In this document: one piece after another, positions 23,201 through 33,162 of the stretch | Layout: each line of letters begins with the position of its first letter | How positions within the stretch are numbered: the first letter of the stretch is position 1 | Assembly: GCA_019454045.1 (NCBI GenBank) | Contig: SKCR01007777.1 | Location: forward strand, 124,001-188,000 | Length of the DNA stretch: 64,000 nucleotides | Direction: 5' to 3' | DNA from: Zanthoxylum bungeanum | Lineage: Eukaryota > Streptophyta > Magnoliopsida > Sapindales > Rutaceae | The notes under the pieces: generated by a model | Told to the model about the DNA's origin: nothing | Seen by the model: only the letters and a program-made list of their open reading frames with translations | The model's database searches: none | Translations under genes and position numbers: made by a program

Positions 23201-24749
23201 CCATATTTTCAGTACATAGTTTTCCGATTTCCAGCCTAGATTTTTATAAACCAGATTTCAACATACGGTTTTCAGAAACAGAGTTTAGAAACAGTTTCTC
23301 AGATTTCAGTCTTCAGTTTTCAGAGATGCCGCAGTGGAGCTATTGTCCTGGGCATCAAGTATTTTCAGTTTTTAGTTTTTCGTTTTTCAGATCTTCAGTA
23401 TACAGTTTTCAGATTCTCAAGATTTAGACTTCGAAAATCAGACTTTAAATATGAGTTTTCATAAACTGTTATTTTAAAGACAGTTTCTAGAATGATGAAG
23501 TTTCAGAAACAGGGTTTTCAGAGCATACTTTCTAAAGCATAGCATGTCAAGTGTAGCAAAGTTTATAAATCATGCATATAAATCATGTATTCTAATACTT
23601 TCATATGAGATGTATATAGTTAGTATTATACATGATATCATTAGTACATTTATATGTAAGTTCTTCAGAAAAGGTTTTAAAGCAATAGTCTATAAAGCAT
23701 GGTATTTTGAGCAGAGTATAGCTCACATGACAAGTATATAGGTCACACATTCTAAAAATCATATGAGATGTTTGTAATTGACGCAGATGACCGATAACAT
23801 TATCATGTTTATTTTGCATGAGATATATGTTTACATAAGAAAGATTCTTTATGAATAATAAAGCATGATGATAGAACTGTATTTATATATGTATGCATGA
23901 TTGAAGTTTGAGTAACGAAGACTTATAAGAAGAATATCTCATAAGTCCGATTTGATGATATTTCAATGAAATAAAATAAAGATAAGTTTAATCAATAACC
24001 GAATTGATGTAGCAAACGAGTAAGTGGATAAGCATAAGGTATCTGAGTAATGCAGCGAGGACATGGTAAGATTTGCCTTAGCGAATAAAGTTATAGATGT
24101 TGTAAGAGTGTCGGGATTTGTAAGTGTATAAACAATAGTTAGAAAGGGTAGTAGTAAGTAGTAAAGAAATAAAAGAGAGAAGAGTTATGGTTATTTCAAA
24201 CTTTGAGTATGCTTAATTGGTTTTATAAATAATTCAAGTTTATACAGAAACTTAACCTAGACCTTGTATGTGTTTGAACGCTAAAGTTATGGGTATGTTT
24301 ACTTACTGAATCATTATGACTCACATCTTTTCAGTTGCAGTTTTGCAGGTTAGTAGCAGTAGTTTGGAGAAGACTTTGAAGACAGTGGATTGCCCCAATT
24401 GCAGTCGAGAGAGTGTTTGAGTCCTGGGTCGATTTATGGGTCCTCACGGCCCTTGTATTTGTATTTGTATTTGTATCCAATGTGTATAAATCATGTAATA
24501 GCATAGTTTATTTCGAGTTCTGGCCGAGGCCAGATATTTGCATTTGTTCTTTGAGGTCAGGCCTGAGGCCTTGTTGATGGTTGAGTATGTGTTGAGTTGT
24601 TTGATTTGATTGTCTTGGAGCTGGCTATAAGCCAGGTTGCATGATGATTCGAATACATCATACCGAAATTTTGTTAGAATAAGAGGCTTATGGAGATAGG
24701 GTTAGCCTGTCTACTGCCGGTAGCATCCTGGCCTAGGCGGGATGTTACA
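20267..24749 (+). mobile_element. Gypsy-type solo LTR E, 4.48 kb, TSD CTCTT
   Basis: Begins TGTAACATCCC and ends GGGATGTTACA, an 11-bp perfect terminal inversion. CTCTT is duplicated at 20262-20266 and 24750-24754. No primer-binding site, polypurine tract or coding domain inside, so it is a solo LTR. It is related to solo LTR D (6134) through the GGGGCATGAGGTAAAA module and the 3' end. The 109-codon frame at 20743-21072 is CpG-rich noncoding LTR sequence, not a gene. Confidence 0.92.
22903..23356 (+). promoter_or_regulatory. Constant-loop, variable-stem hairpin array in solo LTR E
   Basis: Hairpin TGAGGT-aaa-ACCTCA inside GGGG...CCCC (22903-22926), palindrome ACATGTGCACATGT (22970-22983), then AGAGTC-AGGAC with GTCCT-g-GACTCT (about 22986-23024). 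Next come hairpins that all share the 13-nt loop TTGAGTCGTTTTC but have unrelated stems: CTACGTCAG/CTGGCGTAG (23070-23100), CACCCAG/CTGGGTG (23121-23147) and ACGTCCAG/CTGGACGT (23155-23183). A weaker one is at about 23035-23063. A decayed member, GATGCC-g-CAG with CTG-GGCATC and a 13-nt loop, lies at 23325-23356. Function unknown. Confidence 0.8.
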
Positions 24750-24751
24750 CT

Positions 24752-24759
24752 CTTTTATA
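24752..24759 (-). promoter_or_regulatory. TATA box of the antisense ORF, separated from its leader by solo LTR E
   Basis: On the minus strand TATAAAAG. It overlaps the right CTCTT target copy, so the solo LTR entered directly beside the box on the side of transcription. Without the LTR the box would be about 500 bp in genomic distance upstream of the first Met exon end and a little above the leader at 20266. Confidence 0.55.
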
Positions 24760-24900
24760 CACGCAACCTGAATTGGCGCCAAAATTCCCGTCAAAAACTC
24801 CTTGTATCCCACGCTAGGGTTTGTAATTAATGACCAGAGACAACTTGCCGATATTTTAAGTGTCAAATATGTGGACCGGGGACATCCCAATGTTGATTCA
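24760..24900. other. Upstream region of the antisense ORF
   Basis: Noncoding Tat sequence, including GGCGCCAAAATTCCCG, between the aORF TATA box and the tandem repeats. Presumed promoter-proximal sequence of the antisense ORF; no motif recognised with confidence. Confidence 0.4.
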
Positions 24901-25900
24901 TGTCGAGTCAAGTAAGAATTATGATATTCAATAGTTTCATACAACAAGTCGAGTGAAGTTACTCATGAACCACCATCAGGTTCAGTCGACCAGGGACATC
25001 CCCTGATGGAATAAGAGTTCTGCTCGACTCATACGACAAGTCCAGTAAAGTTACTCCTGAACCATTATCTGGTTCATTCGACCGGGGACATCCCCCTGAT
25101 TGGAATAAGAAATATGGTATTCACTCGTCTCATACGACAAGTCGAGTGAAGTTACTCTTGAACCACTATCAGGTTCAGTCGACCAGGGACATCCACTGAT
25201 TTAAAAGTTTCGTTCGACTCATACGACAAGTCGAATGAAGTTACTCCTGAACCACAATCTGGTTCAGTCGACCGGGGACATCACCTTGATTGGAATAATA
25301 ATTATGGTACTCACTCGTCTCATACGACAAGCCGAATGAAGTTACCCCTGAACCACTATCTGGTTCAGTCGACCGGGACATCCCTCTGATGACTCATGTC
25401 GACTCAAATAAAGAATCATGGTATTCACTCGTCTCATACGACAAGTCGAGTGAAGTTACTCCTGAACCACAATCTGGTTCAGTCGATCGGGGACATCACC
25501 CTGATTGGAATAATAATTATGGTACTCACTCGTCTCATACGACAAGTCGAGTGAAGTTACCCCTGAACCACCATCTGGTTCAGTCGACCGGGACATCCCC
25601 ATGATGGCTCATGTCGAGTGAAGTTAGTCATGAACCACCACCTGGTTCAGCCGACCAGGGACACCCCCTAGTGGTTTTAGTTGAGTCAAATAAAAGTTAT
25701 GGTATTCATTAGTCTCACGACAAGTCGAGTGAAGTTAGTCGAGCCACCATCTGGTTCAATCAACCAGGGACGCCCCCCTGATGACTCATGTCGAGTCAAA
25801 TGAGAATGGTAATATTCACTCGTCTCATACGGCCAGTCGAGTGAAAACAATCCTGAACATCTAGTTCAATCGTCCCCAGACTTCACCATGACGACTCATG
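24900..25900. repeat. Tandem repeat array in the Tat 3' region, units of about 90-115 bp
   Basis: The phrase CATACGACAAGTCGAGTGAA, with changes, starts at 24938, 25030, 25131, 25220, 25321, 25435, 25536, about 25715 and 25826. Spacings are 92, 101, 89, 101, 114, 101, about 179 and 111 bp. Each unit also carries CTGAACCAC, GGTTCAGTCGACC and GGGACATC. Short (about 90) and long (about 101) units alternate at first, which suggests a two-unit higher-order repeat. Tandem repeats in this part are known from Tat/Ogre elements. Confidence 0.9.
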
Positions 25901-26278
25901 TCCGGTCAAAGTATGTACCTTATCCATACGACATGTCGACTGTGGTATTTGGACTCATGTCCATAAGACATGCAGAGAAACCATTGTCTGAATCAATCCA
26001 CATGGGACATTCCCCCATAAGCTCACACGATTGACAAGATAAAGATGTGAGTTCCCCCTTACTTTATACAACGTGTCGATCGAGGTTAACACCCAAAAAG
26101 CCTTCGACAGTTTCGGTCAAGCCAGGAACACCTCCTAGGCTATTGTCGAAAGCGAAAAATGACCTGAGTTCTTCCTCCCCCAGACTGTATAACGGGGATT
26201 AGTTCTAGACCATATTCGACATACTCGAAGGTACTCTCTAAGTCTAGGACTTCAAGACTTAGAGAGTATGGGACAAAC
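25901..26278. other. Tat 3' untranslated region with polypurine tract
   Basis: Decayed continuation of the tandem repeats to about 26160, then unique sequence. AGAGAGTATGGGACA at 26260-26275 just before the 3' LTR is the probable polypurine tract. No gene. Confidence 0.55.
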
Positions 26279-26910
26279 CGTACGAGCCAAATTTGGGCAC
26301 AGGGGTAAAATCGACATTAGCCCTAAAACCAACCACTAAACCTGGAGCTCCTTAGCAGATCCAACCTACGAGCAAAAAAGAAGCTTCTCGGGCCAGCTCA
26401 TGGGCCCAAACCCGTTAACATAAGAAGATCCAACGGACGCCAGTTACAGAAATCAAGAGGGAATCTGAATTCATAAACAGCACCATGAAGGCGACAATTT
26501 CAGGATATGAATACGATCGCCAGTTACCAGACATAAATAACCTGAATTAAACCAACATTGAGAACGACTCCAACAGGCAAAAGAGGGACCCCGTATCAAT
26601 GAACCTATAAAAGAGGGAAGCAAAGGAATAGATAGGGATCCTTTTCAGACTACTTCTATCACAGAAACTCTATTCCTATACACCGCTCTCACAGTAAACA
26701 ATCTGTGGTTAAGGTACTCCTGAAACCTTAATCCTTCCACTATGAACTTTGTTCATTCTCCAGGCTAACTTGAGCGTCGGAGTGCCTACGGCTACCACCA
26801 CACCGGTGGGCAGTAATCTCCTCTTTCGCTCTACTCTTATTTTGCAGGTTCACCCGTGCCCCTCAGCTCACATTCTCGATTGTGGACCTCGATCGAAATC
26901 AGTCTCCACA
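26279..26910 (+). repeat. Tat element 3' LTR
   Basis: 632 bp, partner of 11433-12064; its first base is C where the 5' copy has T. Followed by the second CATGT and the hAT coding text. Confidence 0.92.
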
Positions 26911-27419
26911 CATGTCATGTCCTTAACTTATGTGTTCAAGACAGTCTAAAATTATTATCACCTTTCATTGATCATATTAAAATGGCACTTAATTGTATTT
27001 GGTCATATTCTCAAGTTAGGAGAGAATGGATGAAGTTTTGTAAAATAAATAGTATTAAACCGATTAAATTTTCAAGAGATGTTCCAACACGTTGGAATTC
27101 AACTTATTTTCTTTTATGTCAAGCATTTCAATACAAAGATGCATTATGTAGTTTTTTTTCTCAACATGTTTAAAATTTCAGACTTTATCCTAGTCAAAGG
27201 GATATTTGTGAAAATTTTTTAGATATTTTAAAAGTTTTTTAATGATACTACTTTAATTTTTAACGGTGTTTATTATCCAACAGCACATTTATTTCTTCTT
27301 GAAAGTTTGAATATTGTTGGTGCTCTCGATGAACATGTTGAAAGTAGCGATCCTAATAATATTATTTTGTTAGAAGCCATTAATGTTATGAAGGTAAAAT
27401 TGTTGAATTATTTTAGAGA
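26911..27419 (+). pseudogene. hAT piece 3: central transposase
   Basis: Begins with the repeated CATGT and continues at VLNLCVQD, a conserved hAT stretch. It then gives VPTRWNSTYFLL (family motif xTRWNSTYxML) at about 27080 and, after a stop at 27171 and a frame change, YYPTAHLFLLES and LDEHVESSDPNN. It breaks off in NYFR at 27419 with target AGAGA (27415-27419) and resumes at 54529. This region holds the RNase H-like fold around the alpha-helical insertion. Non-functional because of stops. Confidence 0.85.
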
Positions 27420-29262
27420 TGATGATTGGTAATTATATCACTATTTCCCACTCATTTGACCTAATATTCTGTATAGTTTCTTGAGTTTGATGAACGTTTT
27501 GATGTGTTTTTATATATTTTACAGATAAATAAAGTATTGGGACTTATCAAATCGGGGCTAAAATGATGAAATTCGGAGAAAACAATGTCAAAAATGAAAA
27601 TTTACTATACGCGTCACGAAGTGCAGTCCTAAATTCTAATTTTGTGCATGTTTCATTTTTTGGCCATAAATTTTTCATCTGATATCCGATTGAGCGGATT
27701 CAAGTTGCAGATTAAATATGACTCAAAGATTTACAACTTTTACGATTTAAATATTTTCAAATTATGAAGTTTGGAAAGCCGAAATTGATGAATAATCAAG
27801 TGTATTTTGAGTAAATACTATAGTCATTTTCAAAATATAAAATAAAATTAATAAAATAAAAAATAAAAATTGTCAAACTTCCACCAAACATGCTACCATG
27901 ATTGGTGCCATGTTTGATGAAATATTTGGTGCCATGTTTGGTGGAGCAATCAGTGGAGCAATCGGTGGAGAAATTGGTGGAATCCTTTAGATTTTCCTAT
28001 AAATACCAAGCCATTTCATTTGTAATTCTCATGCTTTCCTTAGGTTTTTGTAAGGAATTTAAGAATTGCATCTTGTGTGTTTATTTTTAGTAATTTAATT
28101 TATGCATTTTTATTTTCAGTAATAATAGTAGTTTCTTTTTTTTCTTTTCTTTTATGTTTAGTAGTTAGATTTTCGTTGGGGGAAGGGTGAAGCTTTATTA
28201 TTTTAATTTAGATTAATCTCCCTTAATTATAATATAGAAATTATAACTCAAATTAAAAGAATTACCGCCTTAATGGATGGTTTTATTTATTTGACATAAA
28301 GTAACACCGCCTATATGGCCGGTCTTTAGGTGACAGATAATTACCGTCTATATGACTGGTTTATGGACAAATAATGATACCGCCTTTATTGCTGGTTGGA
28401 ATTAATTAAAATCTGACTTAATGAGGATACCACCTATATGGTCGGTTGGTAATATCACTGATAAATTCTATATTATAGTAAGGGATATTTCTATTATAAT
28501 AGTAAAAGTGGATCCCCAAACCCCAGTATTTTATTTTTATTATAGGGAAGTGATGAAACACAATATCCACACTTAATAATTGATTTTCTTTTTTAGGGTA
28601 ATTCTTTAGTTTGTTTATTGAGTCTTAAGCTTAATGCTTCTTGTTGTCTGATCACCAATAAGATTGATGTGATAAACTTAAAATGAACTTGGAAAAGAGA
28701 TTTTAGTTTTCAGCCTTAGATTCAATAGCTCACGATCTTCCTTGAGGATAGATAACCATTTAATAGATTTCCTTACAGGATAGAATATACCTGTCGGGTG
28801 TGGGTAGCCATAATTGGAACTTGACCTTAATGAATCCAGGTAATTTGGTTGACATAGGAATATGGTTCAATTGGGTTATATTGGGTATTTGCATTTGACC
28901 ATCGGAAGACACTTTTGCATATCATCGTGTTCCAGGTTAGCAAACTGATTTATTACACATAAATAAGAGAATTAATTCATCTTTATAATAATATTGTGTG
29001 GAGTCATGACCCTAGATCTTTGAGTCTTTTCTTATATTTTCCTTTGTATTTCATTTTGAGTCTGTTTTTTTTTTAATTAGCAAATCCACATTCAACCAAC
29101 CAAAATCAATCAATTCCCTTCTCCCTATAATTAGATACATGTAAATAAATAGTATCAATAATTAATAACAATAGTAGGAATTAAGTCCTCATGGGATCGA
29201 TATTTTTATACTACTTGAACGATACGTGCGCTTGCATTATACGAGTGTGAATGCACCGGTCA
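27420..29262 (+). repeat. Athila-like element 5' LTR
   Basis: 1.84 kb. Contains ATGTTTGGTGGAGCAAT-type minisatellite units at 27895-27985 and, at 28261-28450, about five imperfect units of roughly 40 bp built on ACCGCCTATATGGCTGGTTT. The 3' partner lacks about 50 bp near 27600 and about 130 bp near 28130. Confidence 0.9.
28261..28450. repeat. Imperfect tandem units (ACCGCCTATATGGCTGG...) in the LTR
   Basis: About five units of roughly 40 bp. The same set is present in the 3' LTR at 33838-34025. Confidence 0.75.
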
Positions 29263-29268
29263 AGTTTT

Positions 29269-29286
29269 TGGCGCCGTTGCCGGGGA
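29269..29286 (+). other. Primer-binding site, tRNA-Asp
   Basis: TGGCGCCGTTGCCGGGGA is an 18-base complement of the 3' end of plant tRNA-Asp. It lies 6 bp after the LTR. This primer is characteristic of Athila-type Ty3/gypsy elements and fixes the strand. Confidence 0.93.
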
Positions 29287-29398
29287 CTTATTTTTCTTGA
29301 GTTATTAATTTTGAAGCTATCTAATTTACTTATATCTAATTTTCTTTATTTTTATCTGTAATTTTATTTCTTTCTTTTATTTTTCAGGTGGTTGAAAA

Positions 29399-30509
29399 AT
29401 GGAACATTATTGGGAGATTGAGAGATCACGAGCTTTAATAGAAAAAAATACACCCCAAATCTGGGAGCAACAGTCCGATTTTCTAAGGCCTGTTGTCCAG
29501 CCCAACAATTATCACTGGATGCCAGAACCAAGAATTGCTACATTTGCTCATCAGAACGAAATGGGGAGATGTGTGATATGTGATGGTAACCACCCGAGCG
29601 ATCAATGTATATACCGTTCAGAGTGGCAGAATTATTGGAATCACCCAAGGTATGAAGAACCATCACATTTTCCATCTTATCCACCATCCATCTACGATCT
29701 TCATCAAAAGCCAGAACGATATTCACCAGAGGAAAAAAAAGATGATAAGAGAGATGGTGGACATGCTCAAGAAAAGTAATGAAAAGTGGGATGCAATGCT
29801 TCAGAGTCAAGAGGCAACTATTCAGAGACTGACTGATCAAACGAGACAAGTTACAGAAAACTAGAGCTACATACCTCAAGGAGCATTTTCAGATGACACT
29901 GATGAAGCCTTCGAGTACCAAGCATTTCATGATGACACTTTAGCAGAGGAAGAGGCTGAGAAGTACCAAAAACCAGAGGTATCAATTCAAGAGCCCATAC
30001 CAGCGAAGTCTCTGTTTGAATTTTATTATTCTGACTCTGACGATGATGATGAAGCTGAGCTATTTGTACCAACTGCATCAACAAGGGAGGATGAAGCTTT
30101 TAATCCTCAAAATGAAGATCTTGGAGCATGTTTTGCAATTATGTTTGAAGAAGATCTACCTGAGCCAGTCACATCAACTTCAGAGGATGAAGACCTAAAA
30201 TCTGACATCTATTTACATCCTCTAGTTGACACTTATGGAGCATATATTTCAAAGATGACAAATGAAGAATTGAATGCGGAAATCCTAAAATACATCTGTG
30301 AAGAAAAGGTGGAGCAAGAAGCAGAGCAAATGTCTGACCTTATTGAAGATCCAGTGCATTCAAGAGAAACATCACTGTTTTGGGGAGTACAATCAAAGTT
30401 ACCGCCCAGAAGCTTGACAGAATGGAAATCTCATTCCAAGTCAAGCACCATACGAGACCTCCTGATTTTTTTCTTTCTTTTCATGAACCACTGGAGCGAC
30501 AAAGAATAA
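29399..30509 (+). pseudogene. Gag-like protein of the Athila-like element
   Basis: From the ATG at 29399 (MEHYWEIERS) the frame contains CVICDGNHPSDQC, a CX2CX3HX4C knuckle like those of Athila Gag. At an A8 run (about 29733-29740) the homology moves to another frame, which runs from about 29740 to the TGA at 30507 with a single TAG at 29862. That second part has a short coiled coil (QSQEATIQRLTDQTRQ) and a very acidic domain with YYSDSDDDDEAE. With one indel and one stop this is a recently broken Gag of about 370 residues. No protease follows. The acidic tail is unusual, and I do not recognise its family. Confidence 0.7.
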
Positions 30510-31164
30510 AAAGGTGGCACAAGCACTGAATGGGACAAAACTCTTTTTACCACTTTAACCGTTGGAAGAGACCCTTCAAAAGCAACGGTCATGGGATTGT
30601 CTATAATCAGGCATCCAAAACGACGCTGAAACCTCATTGACAGATGGATTTCAGTCACGTATGGCTGAAGATGAAAAATTTAGCGCTAGCAGAGAGGCAA
30701 CCCATGCAATTTATTATAATTTTTGTTTTAATATTTTGTGTATACATGTTGTAAAGTTTTTAATTTTGTGTGTTGTTTTTGTAGGACAAAGCATAAACGG
30801 AGCATTTTAAGACAGAAGGAATGGTGTTTGGCAATCATAAAGATGAGAGCTAATTCATTAGTGGTGATTGAGTAAGGAATGGATTCTTGAGACGCATCCT
30901 AATGGATTTATATACCAGACAAGTGGCGTATTATGTACACAATTCTGTTGCCTTAATAATTGCTTTCTATTTTTATTTCCTTTATTTTCACCGACAAGAT
31001 CTAAACTTTTTGACTTTTCACGATTTATTTTAACGTTCATCTAATAATTATCTTTTGGCAGATACTAGTGCAATTATTACTCACCCATTTTCAGGCTCTA
31101 TAAATTCAGCCCTACATTTCTCTCTTCGACACATCCAGATATACATCCGAACAAGAGAGAGAAA
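30510..31164 (+). other. Region between gag and the LOG-like gene, with splice-acceptor-like sites
   Basis: T-rich noncoding sequence. Two good acceptor-like sites are visible: TTGTTTTTGTAG ending at 30784 and ATTATCTTTTGGCAG ending at 31061. A CTCTATAAATTC box lies at 31097-31108, about 60 bp before the LOG-like ATG. No continuation of pol was found. Confidence 0.5.
31097..31108 (+). promoter_or_regulatory. Possible TATA box before the LOG-like gene
   Basis: CTCTATAAATTC, followed by a CT-rich stretch and the ATG at 31165. The spacing suits a plant promoter, which would mean the captured segment began at DNA level upstream of a gene. Could be fortuitous. Confidence 0.4.
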
Positions 31165-31805
31165 ATGGAAGCAACTTCACAGCAGCGATTCAAGCGAATT
31201 TGTGTTTTCTGTGGATCCAACTCTGGTAATAAACCAGAATTCATTGAGGCTGCAAAAGAATTGGGGAGAAAAATATGCACCTAGTATATGGCGGTGGCAA
31301 TATTGGATTGATGGGAAGCATTTCAAAAGTTGTTCAGGATGGTGGCGGTCGCGTTTTGGGAATCATTCCAAAAACATTGGCGGACGAACAATTAATTGGA
31401 CAAACAAATGGAGATGAACGCATTGTCTCGTGGATGTCTGAACAACTCCTTGAAATGGTCAATACTGCTGATGCGCTCATTGCTTTACCAGGTGGGCTCG
31501 GAACGTTTGAAGAAATATTTACAGTGGCATCATGGGCACACTTGAACATTCATCGGAAGCCCATTGGATTACTTAATATTGAGTATTTCTTCGATTTTCT
31601 GTTTGTATTTCTTGCGGAAGCCAAGAGACAAGAGTTCCTTATAAAATCTGTTCAAGATATTTTCCTGACTGTGACAAAGGCCGAAGAATTAATTGACTAA
31701 ATCCTAGCCTTTGAACCAAAAATCGACCCCATTCTTTCCAAATTGAACTGGTCAGATAGCGATCGTGGTAAGAAGCGTAAATTGGACATAGATCTTAATC
31801 GATAA
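31165..31805 (+). pseudogene. LOG-like cytokinin riboside 5'-monophosphate phosphoribohydrolase, captured and broken
   Basis: LOG enzymes remove ribose phosphate from cytokinin nucleotides to give free, active cytokinin. The ATG at 31165 begins MEATSQQRFKRICVFCGS; this frame stops at 31282. A net deletion of a few residues after KELGRK shifts the frame, and the gene continues from 31275 with YGGGNIGLMG, VLGIIPKTL, ALIALPGGLGTFEE (the PGGxGTxxE signature) and ASWAHLNIHRKPIGLLN. A TAA at 31698 interrupts; homology runs on to KRKLDIDLNR and TAA at 31803. The fold looks most like LOGL10-type members (from memory). No introns are visible, while plant LOG genes usually have several. It lies in sense inside an LTR element, between gag and the polypurine tract. 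Both lesions make a functional enzyme unlikely; the 141-codon second frame has its own ATG. Confidence 0.85.
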
Positions 31806-33150
31806 TTTTTTTCGGTGAATTTCAGCTAACCAAGTATGATCGTCTAAACTCTTCTTCTACTGTTTAAGATATTGGGGACAATGTCTCATTTAGGTTTGGG
31901 GGAGGGATTAGTTGGTTAGTATCTTATTTATTTTCTCTTATTTTTTTAACGCAATTTTTAGTCTTAAATTTTTTCAAAAATTACAAAAAAAAATTTGAAA
32001 AATTTTCAAAAATTACAAAAATATTTTACGATTTTATGTTTTTATGTTGACTAAAAAGGTGAAATTGGTGAGAGATAGCTGTGTAAAGAGTTTACACTCC
32101 TGATACGTATTTCAACCCATTTTCGAAACAAGTTAAATTGTGTTTATTTCCTTTTAAATTATTTAATTTATAAATTCGCCATAAAACTGACTAAAATGGA
32201 TCTTCATATGCTCAGTTGGTAGGTATTATCAATATGCATGGTAACATACAGACATGAGCTGTATTTTAAAAGTTTGTAATATTCAGTGCTCTAGTTTAAT
32301 TAGAGGAAGCATCTATAAATGGCAATGGAGTAAAAAAAAATGTGAAAAAACGTTTAAGATCCGAGTTATTAAGTCTGTAAGGGTGTTTTAACACCTAGTG
32401 CCCTAAAACCAACTAGTTTGGGAGTCACTGGCCCAAAGCTCGTTACATAGATCAAAGATGTTGCCAATTAAATATATATATATATAATATATATATATAT
32501 ATCTGAAGTCTGAGTAATTAAGTCCGTAGGGGTGTCTTAACACTTGGTGCCCTAAAGCCAACTGGTTTGGGAGCCACCGACCCAAAGCTCGCTACATAGA
32601 CGGAAGATATTGGATATAAATAAAAAATAAAATCAGAAAAAGAAAGAAAAATCCGAAAAAATTATTTCATCGCTACAAAAATGTGTGAAATCTGATAGAA
32701 CTTTAGGACAAAAATATTACTCTCTTATCAACTGCACTTGTGACTGTTGTGGGCAAAAATGAATTGATTAATATTGTGTTGGTTGTGTATATGGAGAATG
32801 GTAATTATAATCGGAGAATTTGTTTATTCGGTAATTTAAAAAGAATGAAAACAACTACTAACTTGGAGTAGAAGTTTCACTTGATTAGTCACTAAATTCT
32901 TTATTCTCTTTTCTCTTGCCTTTTGCTTTTGTGTACATTAGTTTTACTACTTTTTTACTTTTGTAAAATATTTGTGGGTATCATTACTGTAACCCTCATG
33001 AGACTACAACTCGTCCACTAGGGACACCTAGGGGTTTAAAGGCTTGTTGCATATGCTAAATGCAACTGTGATCCCTACGAAAGTGGCTTAGCTTAATTTA
33101 TTTTTATGTTATTTTATTTTGTGTTTTGCTCGAGGACTAGCAAAATGTTA
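31806..33150 (+). other. 3' noncoding region of the Athila-like element
   Basis: AT-rich, no gene. At about 31892-31908 AGGTTTGGGGGAGGG follows GGGGACAATGT, a second polypurine-like tract of the kind common before the 3' end in Athila-type elements. A 149-bp-period duplication lies at 32363-32613. Confidence 0.6.
32363..32613. repeat. Diverged tandem duplication, period 149 bp, around an AT microsatellite
   Basis: The unit at 32363-32464 (GAGTTATTAAGTC, then GTGCCCTAAAACCAACT, then CCCAAAGCTCGTTACATAGA) recurs at 32512-32613 with about a dozen substitutions. Between them is (AT)n at 32471-32502. Confidence 0.9.
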
Positions 33151-33162
33151 GGTTTGGGGGTG
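33151..33162 (+). other. Polypurine tract of the Athila-like element
   Basis: GGTTTGGGGGTG immediately before the 3' LTR start TGATGAGTGG. It primes plus-strand synthesis. Confidence 0.85.

Larger units (their letters stand above)
11433..26910 (+). mobile_element. Tat-lineage Ty3/gypsy element with antisense ORF, TSD CATGT
   Basis: Two 632-bp LTRs (11433-12064 and 26279-26910) bound the element; CATGT is duplicated at 11428-11432 and 26911-26915. Order inside: primer-binding region, gag, protease, reverse transcriptase, two RNase H regions, integrase, then on the opposite strand an extra ORF, then tandem repeats and the 3' LTR. The CxFHxDxGHxTxxC knuckle, the GRPWIHDM stretch and an antisense extra ORF are marks of the plant Tat lineage. 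A 4.5-kb solo LTR (20267-24749) is nested in it. Coding regions contain many stops. Confidence 0.92.

Noticed and set aside
24900..25900. CRISPR-like spacing of direct repeats
   Set aside because: Repeat units are diverged and contiguous without unique spacers, inside a plant gypsy element.
29733..29740. Programmed frameshift at the A8 run in the Gag-like gene
   Set aside because: A homopolymer indel is simpler, and a TAG follows in the new frame; nothing downstream (no pol) would need a fusion.
31275..31700. Functional 141-residue LOG enzyme from the internal ATG
   Set aside because: It lacks the N-terminal CVFCGS nucleotide-binding part and the C-terminal helix beyond the TAA; function is unlikely without expression data.
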